A stretch of DNA of 64,000 nucleotides. Origin: Anthopleura xanthogrammica. Lineage: Eukaryota > Cnidaria > Anthozoa > Actiniaria > Actiniidae. The first letter of the stretch is position 1, and every line of letters starts with the position of its first letter. The position numbers were made by a program, and so were the translations under genes. Positions 12,077 to 22,932 of this stretch are shown here, in pieces. Where the stretch lies: assembly GCA_964019055.1 (NCBI GenBank), contig OZ025209.1:7555071-7619070 (forward strand), written 5' to 3'. The notes beneath the pieces are model-generated. The model was not told the origin of the DNA, did no database searches, and was given only the letters and a program-made list of their open reading frames with translations.

Positions 12077-15033
12077 ATGAGCAAAAAGTGGGGGTTTCAG
12101 CAAACAGGTCACGCCGTCAGCGAAAAACCTGGTTTTGAGAGCCAAAATGGCCATTTTTCAGTTTTTTGGGCTAAAAAGTTTTTTTTCCCAGCAAAACAGT
12201 GTTTTGGACATCCAAAATGTGCTTTTCTCGGCCAAAACTTGCGTTTAGCAGTGAAAACGTCGTGTTTTGAGCAAAAGAAAATTCTCAGCAAATTTCAGAT
12301 TTTCTCAGCAAAAAACAGTTTTTTTGACCAAAAAGCACCTTTACTCAGCCAAGACCGCATTTTTTTTCGCCAAAAAGTTGTGTTTTTATCTCAAGAGGTT
12401 TTTCATGAGCAAAAAGTGGGGGTTTCAGCAAACAGGTCACGCCGTCAGCGAAAAACCTGGTTTTGAGAGCCAAAATGGCCATTTTTCAGTTTTTTGGGCT
12501 AAAACGTTTTTTCCCCCAGCAAAACAGTGTTTTGGACATCCAAAATGTGCTTTTCTCGGCCAAAACTTGCGTTTAGCAGTGAAAACGTCGTGTTTTGAGC
12601 AAAAGAAAATTCTCAGCAAATTTCAGATTTTCTCAGCAAAAAACAGTTTTTTTGACCAAAAAGCACCTTTACTCAGCCAAAACCGCATTTTTTTTCGCCA
12701 AAAAGTCGTGTTTTTATCTCAAGAGGTATTTTCATGAGCAAAAAGTGGGGGTTTCAGCAAACAGGTCACGCCATCAGCGAAAAACCTGGTTTTGAGAGCC
12801 AAAATGGCCATTTTTCAGTTTTTTGGGCTAAAAAGTTTTTTTCCAGCAAAACAGTGTTTTGGACATCCAAAATGTGCTTTTCTCGGCCAAAACTTGCGTT
12901 TAGCAGTGAAAACGTCGTGTTTTGAGCAAAAGAAAATTCTCAGCAAATTTCAGATTTTCTCAGCAAAAAACAGTTTTTTTGACCAAAAAGCACCTTTACT
13001 CAGCGAAGACCGCATTTTTTTTCGCCAAAAAGTCGTGTTTTTATCTCAAGAGGTATTTTCATGAGCAAAAAGTGGGGGTTTCAGCAAACAGGTCACGCCG
13101 TCAGCGAAAAACCTGGTTTTGAGAGCCAAAATGGCCATTTTTCAGTTTTTTGGGTTAAAACGTTTTTTTCCCCAGCAAAACAGTGTTTTGGACATCCAAA
13201 ATGTGCTTTTCTCGGCCAAAACTTGCGTTTAGCAGTGAAAACGTCGTGTTTTGAGCAAAAGAAAATTCTCAGCAAATTTCAGATTTTCTCAGCAAAAAAC
13301 AGTTTTTTTGACCAAAAAGCACCTTTACTCAGCCAAAAGCGCATTTTTTTTCGCCAAAAAGTCGTGTTTTTATCTCAAGAGGTATTTTCATGAGCAAAAA
13401 GTGGGGGTTTCAGCAAACAGGTCACGCCGTCAGCGAAAAACCTGGTTTTGAGAGCCAAAATGGCCATTTTTCAGTTTTTTGGGCTAAAAAGTTGTTTTTT
13501 CCAGCAAAACAGTGTTTTGGACATCCAAAATGTGCTTTTCTCGGCCAAAACTTGCGTTTAGCAGTGAAAACGTCGTGTTTTGAGCAAAAGAAAATTCTCA
13601 GCAAATTTCAGATTTTCTCAGCAAAAAACAGTTTTTTTGACCAAAAAGCACCTTTACTCAGCCAAAACCGCATTTTTTTTCGCCAAAAAGTCGTGTTTTT
13701 ATCTCAAGAGGTATTTTCATGAGCAAAAAGTAGGGGTTTCAGCAAACAGGTCACGCCGTCAGCGAAAAACCTGGTTTTGAGAGCCAAAATGGCCATTTTT
13801 CAGTTTTTTGGGCTAAAAAGTTTTTTTTCCAGCAAAACAGTGTTTTGGACATCCAAAATGTGCTTTTCTCGGCCAAAACTTGCGTTTAGCAGTGAAAACG
13901 TCGTGTTTTGAGCAAAAGAAAATTCTCAGCAAATTTCAGATTTTCTCAGCAAAAAACAGTTTTTTGGACCAAAAAGCACCTTTACTCAGCCAAGACCGCA
14001 TTTTTTTTCGCCAAAAAGTCGTGTTTTTATCTCAAGAGGTATTTTCATGAGCAAAAAGTAGGGGTTTCAGGAAACAGGTCACGCCGTCAGCGAAAAACCT
14101 GGTTTTGAGATTCAAAATGGCCATTTTTCAGTTTTTTGGGCTAAAAATTTTTTTTTCCAGCAAAACAGTGTTTTGGACATCCAAAATGTGCTTTTCTCGG
14201 CCAAAACTTGCGTTTAGCAGTGAAAACGTCGTGTTTTGAGCAAAAGAAAATTCTCAGCAAATTTCAGATTTTCTCAGCGTAAAACAGTTTTTTTTGACCA
14301 AAAAGCACCTTTACTCAGCCAAAAGCGCATTTTTTTTCGCCAAAAAGTCGTGTTTTTATCTCAAGAGGTATTTTCATGAGCAAAAAGTGGGGGTTTCAGC
14401 AAACAGGTCACGCCGTCATCGAAAAACCTGGTTTTGAGAGCCAAAATGGCCATTTTTCAGTTTTTTGGGCTAAAAAGTTGTTTTTTCCAGCAAAACAGTG
14501 TTTTGGACATCCAAAATGTGCTTTTCTCGGCCAAAACTTGCGTTTAGCAGTGAAAACGTCGTGTTTTGAGCAAAAGAAAATTCTCAGCAAATTTCAGATT
14601 TTCTCAGCAAAAAACAGTTTTTTTGACCAAAAAGCACCTTTACTCAGCCAAAAGCGCATTTTTTTTCGCCAAAAAGTCGTGTTTTTATCTCAAGAGGTAT
14701 TTTCATGAGCAAAAAGTGGGGGTTTCAGCAAACAGGTCACGCCGTCAGCGAAAAACCTGGTTTTGAGAGCCAAAATGGCCATTTTTCAGTTTTTTGGGCT
14801 AAAAAGTTGTTTTTTCCAGCAAAACAGTGTTTTGGACATCCAAAATGTGCTTTTCTCGGCCAAAACTTGCGTTTAGCAGTGAAAACGTCGTGTTTTGAGC
14901 AAAAGAAAATTCTCAGCAAATTTCAGATTTTCTCAGCAAAAAACAGTTTTTTTGACCAAAAAGCACCTTTACTCAGCCAAAACCGCATTTTTTTTCGCCA
15001 AAAAGTCGTGTTTTTATCTCAAGAGGTATTTTC

Positions 15034-15693
15034 ATGAGCAAAAAGTGGGGGTTTCAGCAAATAGGTCACGCCGTCAGCGAAAAACCTGGTTTTGAGAGCC
15101 AAAATGGCCATTTTTCAGTTTTTTGGGCTAAAAAAATTTTTTTCCCATCAAAAGAGTGTTTTGGACATCCAAAATGTGCTTTTCTCGGCCAAAACTTGCG
15201 TTTAGTAGTGAAAACGTCGTGTTTTGAGCAAAAGAAAATTCTCATCAAATTTCAGATTTTCTCAGCGAAAAACAGTTTTTTTTGACCAAAAAGCACCTTT
15301 ACTCAGCCAAAACCGCATTTTTTTTCGCCAAAAAGTCGTGTTTTTATCTCAAGAGGTATTTTCATGAGCAAAAAGTGGGGGTTTCAGCAAACAGGTCACG
15401 CCGTCAGCGAAAAACCTGGTTTTGAGAGCCAAAATGGCCATTTTTCAGTTTTTTGGGCTAAAAAAATTTTTTTCCCATCAAAAGAGTGTTTTGGACATCC
15501 AAAATGTGCTTTTCTCGGCCAAAACTTGCGTTTAGTAGTGAAAACGTCGTGTTTTGAGCAAAAGAAAATTCTCATCAAATTTCAGATTTTCTCAGCGAAA
15601 AACAGTTTTTTTTGACCAAAAAGCACCTTTACTCAGCCAAAACCGCATTTTTTTTCGCCAAAAAGTCGTGTTTTTATCTCAAGAGGTATTTTC
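15034..15693 (+). repeat. Near-identical adjacent 330-bp unit pair
   Basis: Units 15034-15363 and 15364-15693 share an unusual set of changes: CTAAAAAAATTTTTTTCCC, CATCAAAAGAGTG, TTTAGTAGTG, CTCATCAAAT and CAGCGAAAAACAG followed by an eight-base T-run. By eye they differ at one base only (AAATAGG against AAACAGG). This is the clearest single-unit tandem duplication in the window and must be recent relative to the divergence of its type. Confidence 0.85.
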
Positions 15694-16022
15694 ATGAGCA
15701 AAAAGTGGGGGTTTCAGCAAACAGGTCACGCCGTCAGCGAAAAACCTGGTTTTGAGAGCCAAAATGGCCATTTTTCAGTTTTTTGGGCTAAAAAGTTTTT
15801 TTTTCCAGCAAAACAGTGTTTTGGACATCCAAAATGTGCTTTTCTCGGCCAAAACTTGCGTTTAGCAGTGAAAACGTCGTGTTTTGAGCAAAAGAAAATT
15901 CTCAGCAAATTTCAGATTTTCTCAGCAAAAAACAGTTTTTTTGACCAAAAAGCACCTTTACTCAGCCAAAACCGCATTTTTTTTCGCCAAAAAGTCGTGT
16001 TTTTATCTCAAGAGGTATTTTC

Positions 16023-16352
16023 ATGAGGAAAAAGTGGGGGTTTCAGCAAACAGGTCACGCCGTCAGCGAAAAACCTGGTTTTGAGAGCAAAAATGGCCAT
16101 TTTTCAGTTTTTTGGGCTAAAAAGTTGTTTTTTCCAGCAAAACAGTGTTTTGGACATCCAAAATGTGCTTTTCTCGGCCAAAACTTGCGTTTAGTAGTGA
16201 AAACGTCGTGTTTTGAGCAAAAGAAAATTCTCATCAAATTTCAGATTTTCTCAGCGAAAAACAGTTTTTTTTGACCAAAAAGCACCTTTACTCAGCCAAA
16301 ACCGCATTTTTTTTCGCCAAAAAGTCGTGTTTTTATCTCAAGAGGTATTTTC
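16023..16352 (+). repeat. Chimeric unit with a mid-unit switch of subfamily
   Basis: The first part has ATGAGG, GAGAGCAAAAATGG and the ordinary TTG T-run. The second part has TTTAGTAGTG, CTCATCAAAT and CAGCGAAAAACAG with an eight-base T-run, all diagnostic of the 15034/15364 pair. The switch falls between about 16140 and 16194. Crossover or gene conversion inside a unit explains this better than repeated independent mutation. Confidence 0.75.
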
Positions 16353-19300
16353 ATGAGCAAAAAGTGGGGGTTTCAGCAAACAGGTCACGCCGTCAGCGAA
16401 AAACCTGGTTTTGAGAGCCAAAATGGCCATTTTTCAGTTTTTTGGGCTAAAAAGTTGTTTTTTCCAGCAAAACAGTGTTTTGGACATCCAAAATGTGCTT
16501 TTCTCGGCCAAAACTTGCGTTTAGCAGTGAAAACGTCGTGTTTTGAGCAAAAGAAAATTCTCAGCAAATTTCAGATTTTCTCAGCAAAAAACAGTTTTTT
16601 TGACCAAAAAGCACCTTTACTCAGCCAAAACCGCATTTTTTTTCGCCAAAAAGTCGTGTTTTTATCTCGAGAGGTATGTTCATGAGCAAAAAGTGGGGGT
16701 TTCAGCAAACAGGTCACGCCGTCAGCGAAAAACCTGGTTTTGAGAGCCAAAATGGCCATTTTTCAGTTTTTTGGGCTAAAAAGTTGTTTTTTCCAGCAAA
16801 ACAGTGTTTTGGACATCCAAAATGTGCTTTTCTCGGCCAAAACTTGCGTTTAGCAGTGAAAACGTCGTGTTTTGAGCAAAAGAAAATTCTCAGCAAATTT
16901 CAGATTTTCTCAGCAAAAAACAGTTTTTTTGACCAAAAAGCACCTTTACTCAGCCAAAACCGCATTTTTGTTCGCCAAAAAGTCGTGTTTTTATCTCAAG
17001 AGGTATTTTCATGAGCAAAAAGTGGGGGTTTCAGCAAACAGGTCACGCCGTCAGCGAAAAACCTGGTTTTGAGAGCCAAAATGGCCATTTTTCAGTTTTT
17101 TGGGCTAAAAAGTTTTTTTTTCCAGCAAAACAGTGTTTTGGACATCCAAAATGTGCTTTTCTCGGCCAAAACTTGCGTTTAGCAGTGAAAACGTCGTGTT
17201 TTGAGCAAAAGAAAATTCTCAGCAAATTTCAGATTTTCTCAGCAAAAAACAGTTTTTTTGACCAAAAAGCACCTTTACTCAGCCAAAACCGCATTTTTTT
17301 TCGCCAAAAAGTCGTGTTTTTATCTCAAGAGGTATTTTCATGAGGAAAAAGTGGGGGTTTCAGCAAACAGGTCACGCCGTCAGCGAAAAACCTGGTTTTG
17401 AGAGCCAAAATGGCCATTTTTCAGTTTTTTGGGCTAAAAAGTTGTTTTTTCCAGCAAAACAGTGTTTTGGACATCCAAAATGTGCTTTTCTCGGCCAAAA
17501 CTTGCGTTTAGCAGTGAAAACGTCGTGTTTTGAGCAAAAGAAAATTCTCAGCAAACTTCAGATTTTCTCAGCAAAAAACAGTTTTTTTGACCAAAAAGCA
17601 CCTTTACTCAGCCAAAAGCGCATTTTTTTTCGCCAAAAAGTCGTGTTTTTATCTCAAGAGGTATTTTCATGAGCAAAAAGTGGGGGTTTCAGCAAACAGG
17701 TCACGCCGTCAGCGAAAAACCTGGTTTTGAGAGCCAAAATGGCCATTTTTCAGTTTTTTGGGCTAAAAAGTTTTTTTTTCCAGCAAAACAGTGTTTTGGA
17801 CATCCAAAATGTGCTTTTCTCGGCCAAAACTTGCGTTTAGCAGTGAAAACGTCGTGTTTTGAGCAAAAGAAAATTCTCAGCAAATTTCAGATTTTCTCAG
17901 CAAAAAACAGTTTTTTTGACCAAAAAGCACCTTTACTCAGCCAAAACCGCATTTTTTTTCGCCAAAAAGTCGTGTTTTTATCTCAAGAGGTATTTTCATG
18001 AGCAAAAAGTGGGGGTTTGAGCAAACAGGTCACGCCGTCAGCGAAAAACCTGGTTTTGAGAGCCAAAATGGCCATTTTTCAGTTTTTTGGGCTAAAAAGT
18101 TGTTTTTTCCAGCAAAACAGTGTTTTGGACATCCAAAATGTGCTTTTCTCGGCCAAAACTTGCGTTTAGCAGTGAAAACGTCGTGTTTTGAGCAAAAGAA
18201 AATTCTCAGCAAATTTCAGATTTTCTCAGCAAAAAACAGTTTTTTTGACCAAAAAGCACCTTTACTCAGCCAAAACCGCATTTTTTTTCGCCAAAAAGTC
18301 GTGTTTTTATCTCAAGAGGTATTTTCATGAGCAAAAAGTGGGGGTTTCAGCAAACAGGTCACGCCGTCAGCGAAAAACCTGGTTTTGAGAGCCAAAATGG
18401 CCATTTTTCAGTTTTTTGGGCTAAAAAGTTGTTTTTTCCAGCAAAACAGTGTTTTGGACATCCAAAATGTGCTTTTCTCGGCCAAAACTTGCGTTTAGCA
18501 GTGAAAACGTCGTGTTTTCAGCAAAAGAAAATTCTCAGCAAATTTCAGATTTTCTCAGCAAAAAACAGTTTTTTTGACCAAAAAGCACCTTTACTCAGCC
18601 AAAACCGCATTTTTTTTCGCCAAAAAGTCGTGTTTTTATCTCAAGAGGTATTTTCATGAGCAAAAAGTGGGGGTTTGAGCAAACAGGTCACGCCGTCAGC
18701 GAAAAACCTGGTTTTGAGAGCCAAAATGGCCATTTTTCAGTTTTTTGGGCTAAAAAGTTTTTTTTCCCAGCAAAACAGTGTTTTGGACATCCAAAATGTG
18801 CTTTTCTCGGCCAAAACTTGCGTTGAGCAGTGAAAACGTCGTGTTTTGAGCAAAAGAAAATTCTCAGCAAACTTCAGATTTTCTCAGCAAAAAACAGTTT
18901 TTTTGACCAAAAAGCACTTTTACTCAGCCAAAACCGCATTTTTTTTCGCCAAAAAGTCGTGTTTTTATCTCAAGAGGTATTTTCATGAGCAAAAAGTGGG
19001 GGTTTCAGCAAACAGGTCACGCCGTCAGCGAAAAACCTGGTTTTGAGAGCCAAAATGGCCATTTTTCAGTTTTTTGGGCTAAAAAGTTTTTTTTTCCAGC
19101 AAAACAGTGTTTTGGACATCCAAAATGTGCTTTTCTCGGCCAAAACTTGCGTTTAGCAGTGAAAACGTCGTGTTTTGAGCAAAAGAAAATTCTCAGCAAA
19201 TTTCAGATTTTCTCAGCAAAAAACAGTTTTTTTGACCAAAAAGCACCTTTACTCAGCCAAAACCGCATTTTTTTTCGCCAAAAAGTCGTGTTTTTATCTC

Positions 19301-19642
19301 AAGAGGTATTTTCATGAGCAAAAAGTGGGGGTTTCAGCAAACAGGTCACGCCGTCAGCGAAAAACCTGGTTTTGAGAGCCAAAATGGCCATTTTTCAGTT
19401 TTTTGGGCTAAAAAGTTTTTTTTCCCAGCAAAACAGTGTTTTGGACATCCAAAATGTGCTTTTCTCGGCCAAAACTTGCGTTGAGCAGTGAAAACGTCGT
19501 GTTTTGAGCAAAAGAAAATTCTCAGCAAATTTCAGATTTTCTCAGCAAAAAACAGTTTTTTTGACCAAAAAGCACCTTTACTCAGCCAAAACCGCATTTT
19601 TTTTCGCCAAAAAGTCGTGTTTTTATCTCAAGAGGTATTTTC

Positions 19643-22600
19643 ATGAGCAAAAAGTGGGGGTTTCAGCAAACAGGTCACGCCGTCAGCGAAAAACCTGGTT
19701 TTGAGAGCCAAAATGGCCATTTTTCAGTTTTTTGGGCTAAAAAGTTGTTTTTTCCAGCAAAACAGTGTTTTGGACATCCAAAATGTGCTTTTCTCGGCCA
19801 AAACTTGCGTTTAGCAGTGAAAACGTCGTGTTTTGAGCAAAAGAAAATTCTCAGCAAACTTCAGATTTTCTCAGCAAAAAACAGTTTTTTTGACCAAAAA
19901 GCACCTTTACTCAGCCAAGACCGCATTTTTTTTCGCCAAAAAGTCGTGTTTTTATCTCAAGAGGTATTTTCATGAGCAAAAAGTGGGGGTTTCAGCAAAC
20001 AGGTCACGCCGTCAGCGAAAAACCTGGTTTTGAGAGCCAAAATGGCCATTTTTCAGTTTTTTGGGCTAAAAAGTTTTTTTTTCCAGCAAAACAGTGTTTT
20101 GGACATCCAAAATGTGCTTTTCTCGGCCAAAACTTGCGTTTAGCAGTGAAAACGTCGTGTTTTGAGCAAAAGAAAATTCTCAGCAAATTTCAGATTTTCT
20201 CAGCAAAAAACAGTTTTTTTGACCAAAAAGCACCTTTACTCAGGCAAAAGCGCATTTTTTTTCGCCAAAAAGTCGTGTTTTTATCTCAAGAGGTATTTTC
20301 ATGAGCAAAAAGTGGGGGTTTCAGCAAACAGGTCACGCCGTCAGCGAAAAACCTGGTTTTGAGAGCCAAAATGGCCATTTTTCAGTTTTTTGGGCTAAAA
20401 AGTTGTTTTTTCCAGCAAAACAGTGTTTTGGACATCCAAAATGTGCTTTTCTCGGCCAAAACTTGCGTTTAGCAGTGAAAACGTCGTGTTTTGAGCAAAA
20501 GAAAATTCTCAGCAAATTTCAGATTTTCTCAGCAAAAAACAGTTTTTTTGACCAAAAAGCACCTTTACTCAGCCAAAAGCGCATTTTTTTTCGCCAAAAA
20601 GTCGTGTTTTTATCTCAAGAGGTATTTTCATGAGCAAAAAGTGGGGGTTTCAGCAAACAGGTCACGCCGTCAGCGAAAAACCTGGTTTTGAGAGCCAAAA
20701 TGGCCATTTTTCAGTTTTTTGGGCTAAAACGTTTTTTTCCCCAGCAAAAAAGTGTTTTGGACAACCAAAATGTGCTTTTCTCGGCCAAAACTTGCGTTTA
20801 GCAGTGAAAACGTCGTGTTTTGAGCAAAAGAAAATTCTCAGCAAATTTCAGATTTTCTCAGCAAAAAACAGTTTTTTTGACCAAAAAGCACCTTTACTCA
20901 GCCAAAACCGCATTTTTTTTCGCCAAAAAGTCGTGTTTTTATCTCAAGAGGTATTTTCATGAGGAAAAAGTGGGGGTTTCAGCAAACAGGTCACGCCCTC
21001 AGCGAAAAACCTGGTTTTGAGAGCCAAAATGGCCATTTTTCAGTTTTTTGGGCTAAAAAAATGTTTCCCCCAGCAAAACAGTGTTTTGGACATCCAAAAT
21101 GTGCTTTTCTCGGCCAAAACTTGCGTTTAGCAGTGAAAACGTCGTGTTTTGAGCAAAAGAAAATTCTCCGCAAATTTCAGATTTTCTCAGCAAAAAACAG
21201 TTTTTTGGACCAAAAAGCACCTTTACTCAGCCAAAACCGCATTTTTTTTCGCCAAAAAGTCGTGTTTTTATCTCAAGAGGTATTTTCATGAGCAAAAAGT
21301 GGGGGTTTCAGCAAACAGGTCACGCCGTCAGCGAAAAACCTGGTTTTGAGAGCCAAAATGGCCATTTTTCAGTTTTTTGGGCTAAAAAGTTTTTTTTTCC
21401 AGCAAAACAGTGTTTTGGACATCCAAAATGTGCTTTTCTCGGCCAAAACTTGCGTTTAGCAGTGAAAACGTCGTGTTTTGAGCAAAAGAAAATTCTCAGC
21501 AAATTTCAGATTTTCTCAGCAAAAAACAGTTTTTTTGACCAAAAAGCACCTTTACTCAGCCAAAAGCGCATTTTTTTTCGCCAAAAAGTCGTGTTTTTAT
21601 CTCAAGAGGTATTTTCATGAGCAAAAAGTGGGGGTTTCAGCAAACAGGTCACGCCGTCAGCGAAAAACTTGGTTTTGAGAGCCAAAATGGCCATTTTTCA
21701 GTTTTTTGGGCTAAAAAGTTGTTTTTTCCAGCAAAACAGTGTTTTGGACATCCAAAATGTGCTTTTCTCGGCCAAAACTTGCGTTTAGCAGTGAAAACGT
21801 CGTGTTTTGAGCAAAAGAAAATTCTCAGCAAACTTCAGATTTTCTCAGCAAAAAACAGTTTTTTTGACCAAAAAGCACCTTTACTCAGCCAAGACCGCAT
21901 TTTTTTTCGCCAAAAAGTCGTGTTTTTATCTCAAGAGGTATTTTCATGAGCAAAAAGTGGGGGTTTCAGCAAACAGGTCACGCCGTCAGCGAAAAACCTG
22001 GTTTTGAGAGCCAAAATGGCCATTTTTCAGTTTTTTGGGCTAAAAAGTTTTTTTTTCCAGCAAAACAGTGTTTTGGACATCCAAAATGTGCTTTTCTCGG
22101 CCAAAACTTGCGTTTAGCAGTGAAAACGTCGTGTTTTGAGCAAAAGAAAATTCTCAGCAAATTTCAGATTTTCTCAGCAAAAAACAGTTTTTTTGACCAA
22201 AAAGCACCTTTACTCAGGCAAAAGCGCATTTTTTTTCGCCAAAAAGTCGTGTTTTTATCTCAAGAGGTATTTTCATGAGCAAAAAGTGGGGGTTTCAGCA
22301 AACAGGTCACGCCGTCAGCGAAAAACCTCGTTTTGAGAGCCAAAATGGCCATTTTTCAGTTTTTTGGGCTAAAACGTTTTTTTCCCCAGCAAAAAAGTGT
22401 TTTGGACAACCAAAATGTGCTTTTCTCGGCCAAAACTTGCGTTTAGCAGTGAAAACGTCGTGTTTTGAGCAAAAGAAAATTCTCAGCAAATTTCAGATTT
22501 TCTCAGCAAAAAACAGTTTTTTTGACCAAAAAGCACCTTTACTCAGCCAAAACCGCATTTTTTTTCGCCAAAAAGTCGTGTTTTTATCTCAAGAGGTATT

Positions 22601-22932
22601 TTCATGAGGAAAAAGTGGGGGTTTCAGCAAACAGGTCACGCCCTCAGCGAAAAACCTGGTTTTGAGAGCCAAAATGGCCATTTTTCAGTTTTTTGGGCTA
22701 AAAAAATGTTTCCCCCAGCAAAACAGTGTTTTGGACATCCAAAATGTGCTTTTCTCGGCCAAAACTTGCGTTTAGCAGTGAAAACGTCGTGTTTTGAGCA
22801 AAAGAAAATTCTCAGCAAATTTCAGATTTTCTCAGCAAAAAACAGTTTTTTGGACCAAAAAGCACCTTTACTCAGCCAAAACCGCATTTTTTTTCGCCAA
22901 AAAGTCGTGTTTTTATCTCAAGAGGTATTTTC
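19643..22932 (+). repeat. Multi-unit duplication with one unit missing in the second copy
   Basis: Units 19643 and 19972 match 21617 and 21946 at 1974 bp (AAACTTCAG plus AAGACCGC; then CAGGCAAAAGCGC). Units 20630 and 20959 match 22275 and 22604 at 1645 bp (AAAACGTTTTTTTCCCC with GGACAACC; then ATGAGG, GCCCTCAGC and AAAAAAATGTTTCCCCC). The offset changes by exactly one unit because the counterpart of 20301 is absent from copy 2. Small differences (CTTGG at 21668, CTCCGC near 21166) show divergence since the event. Confidence 0.78.
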
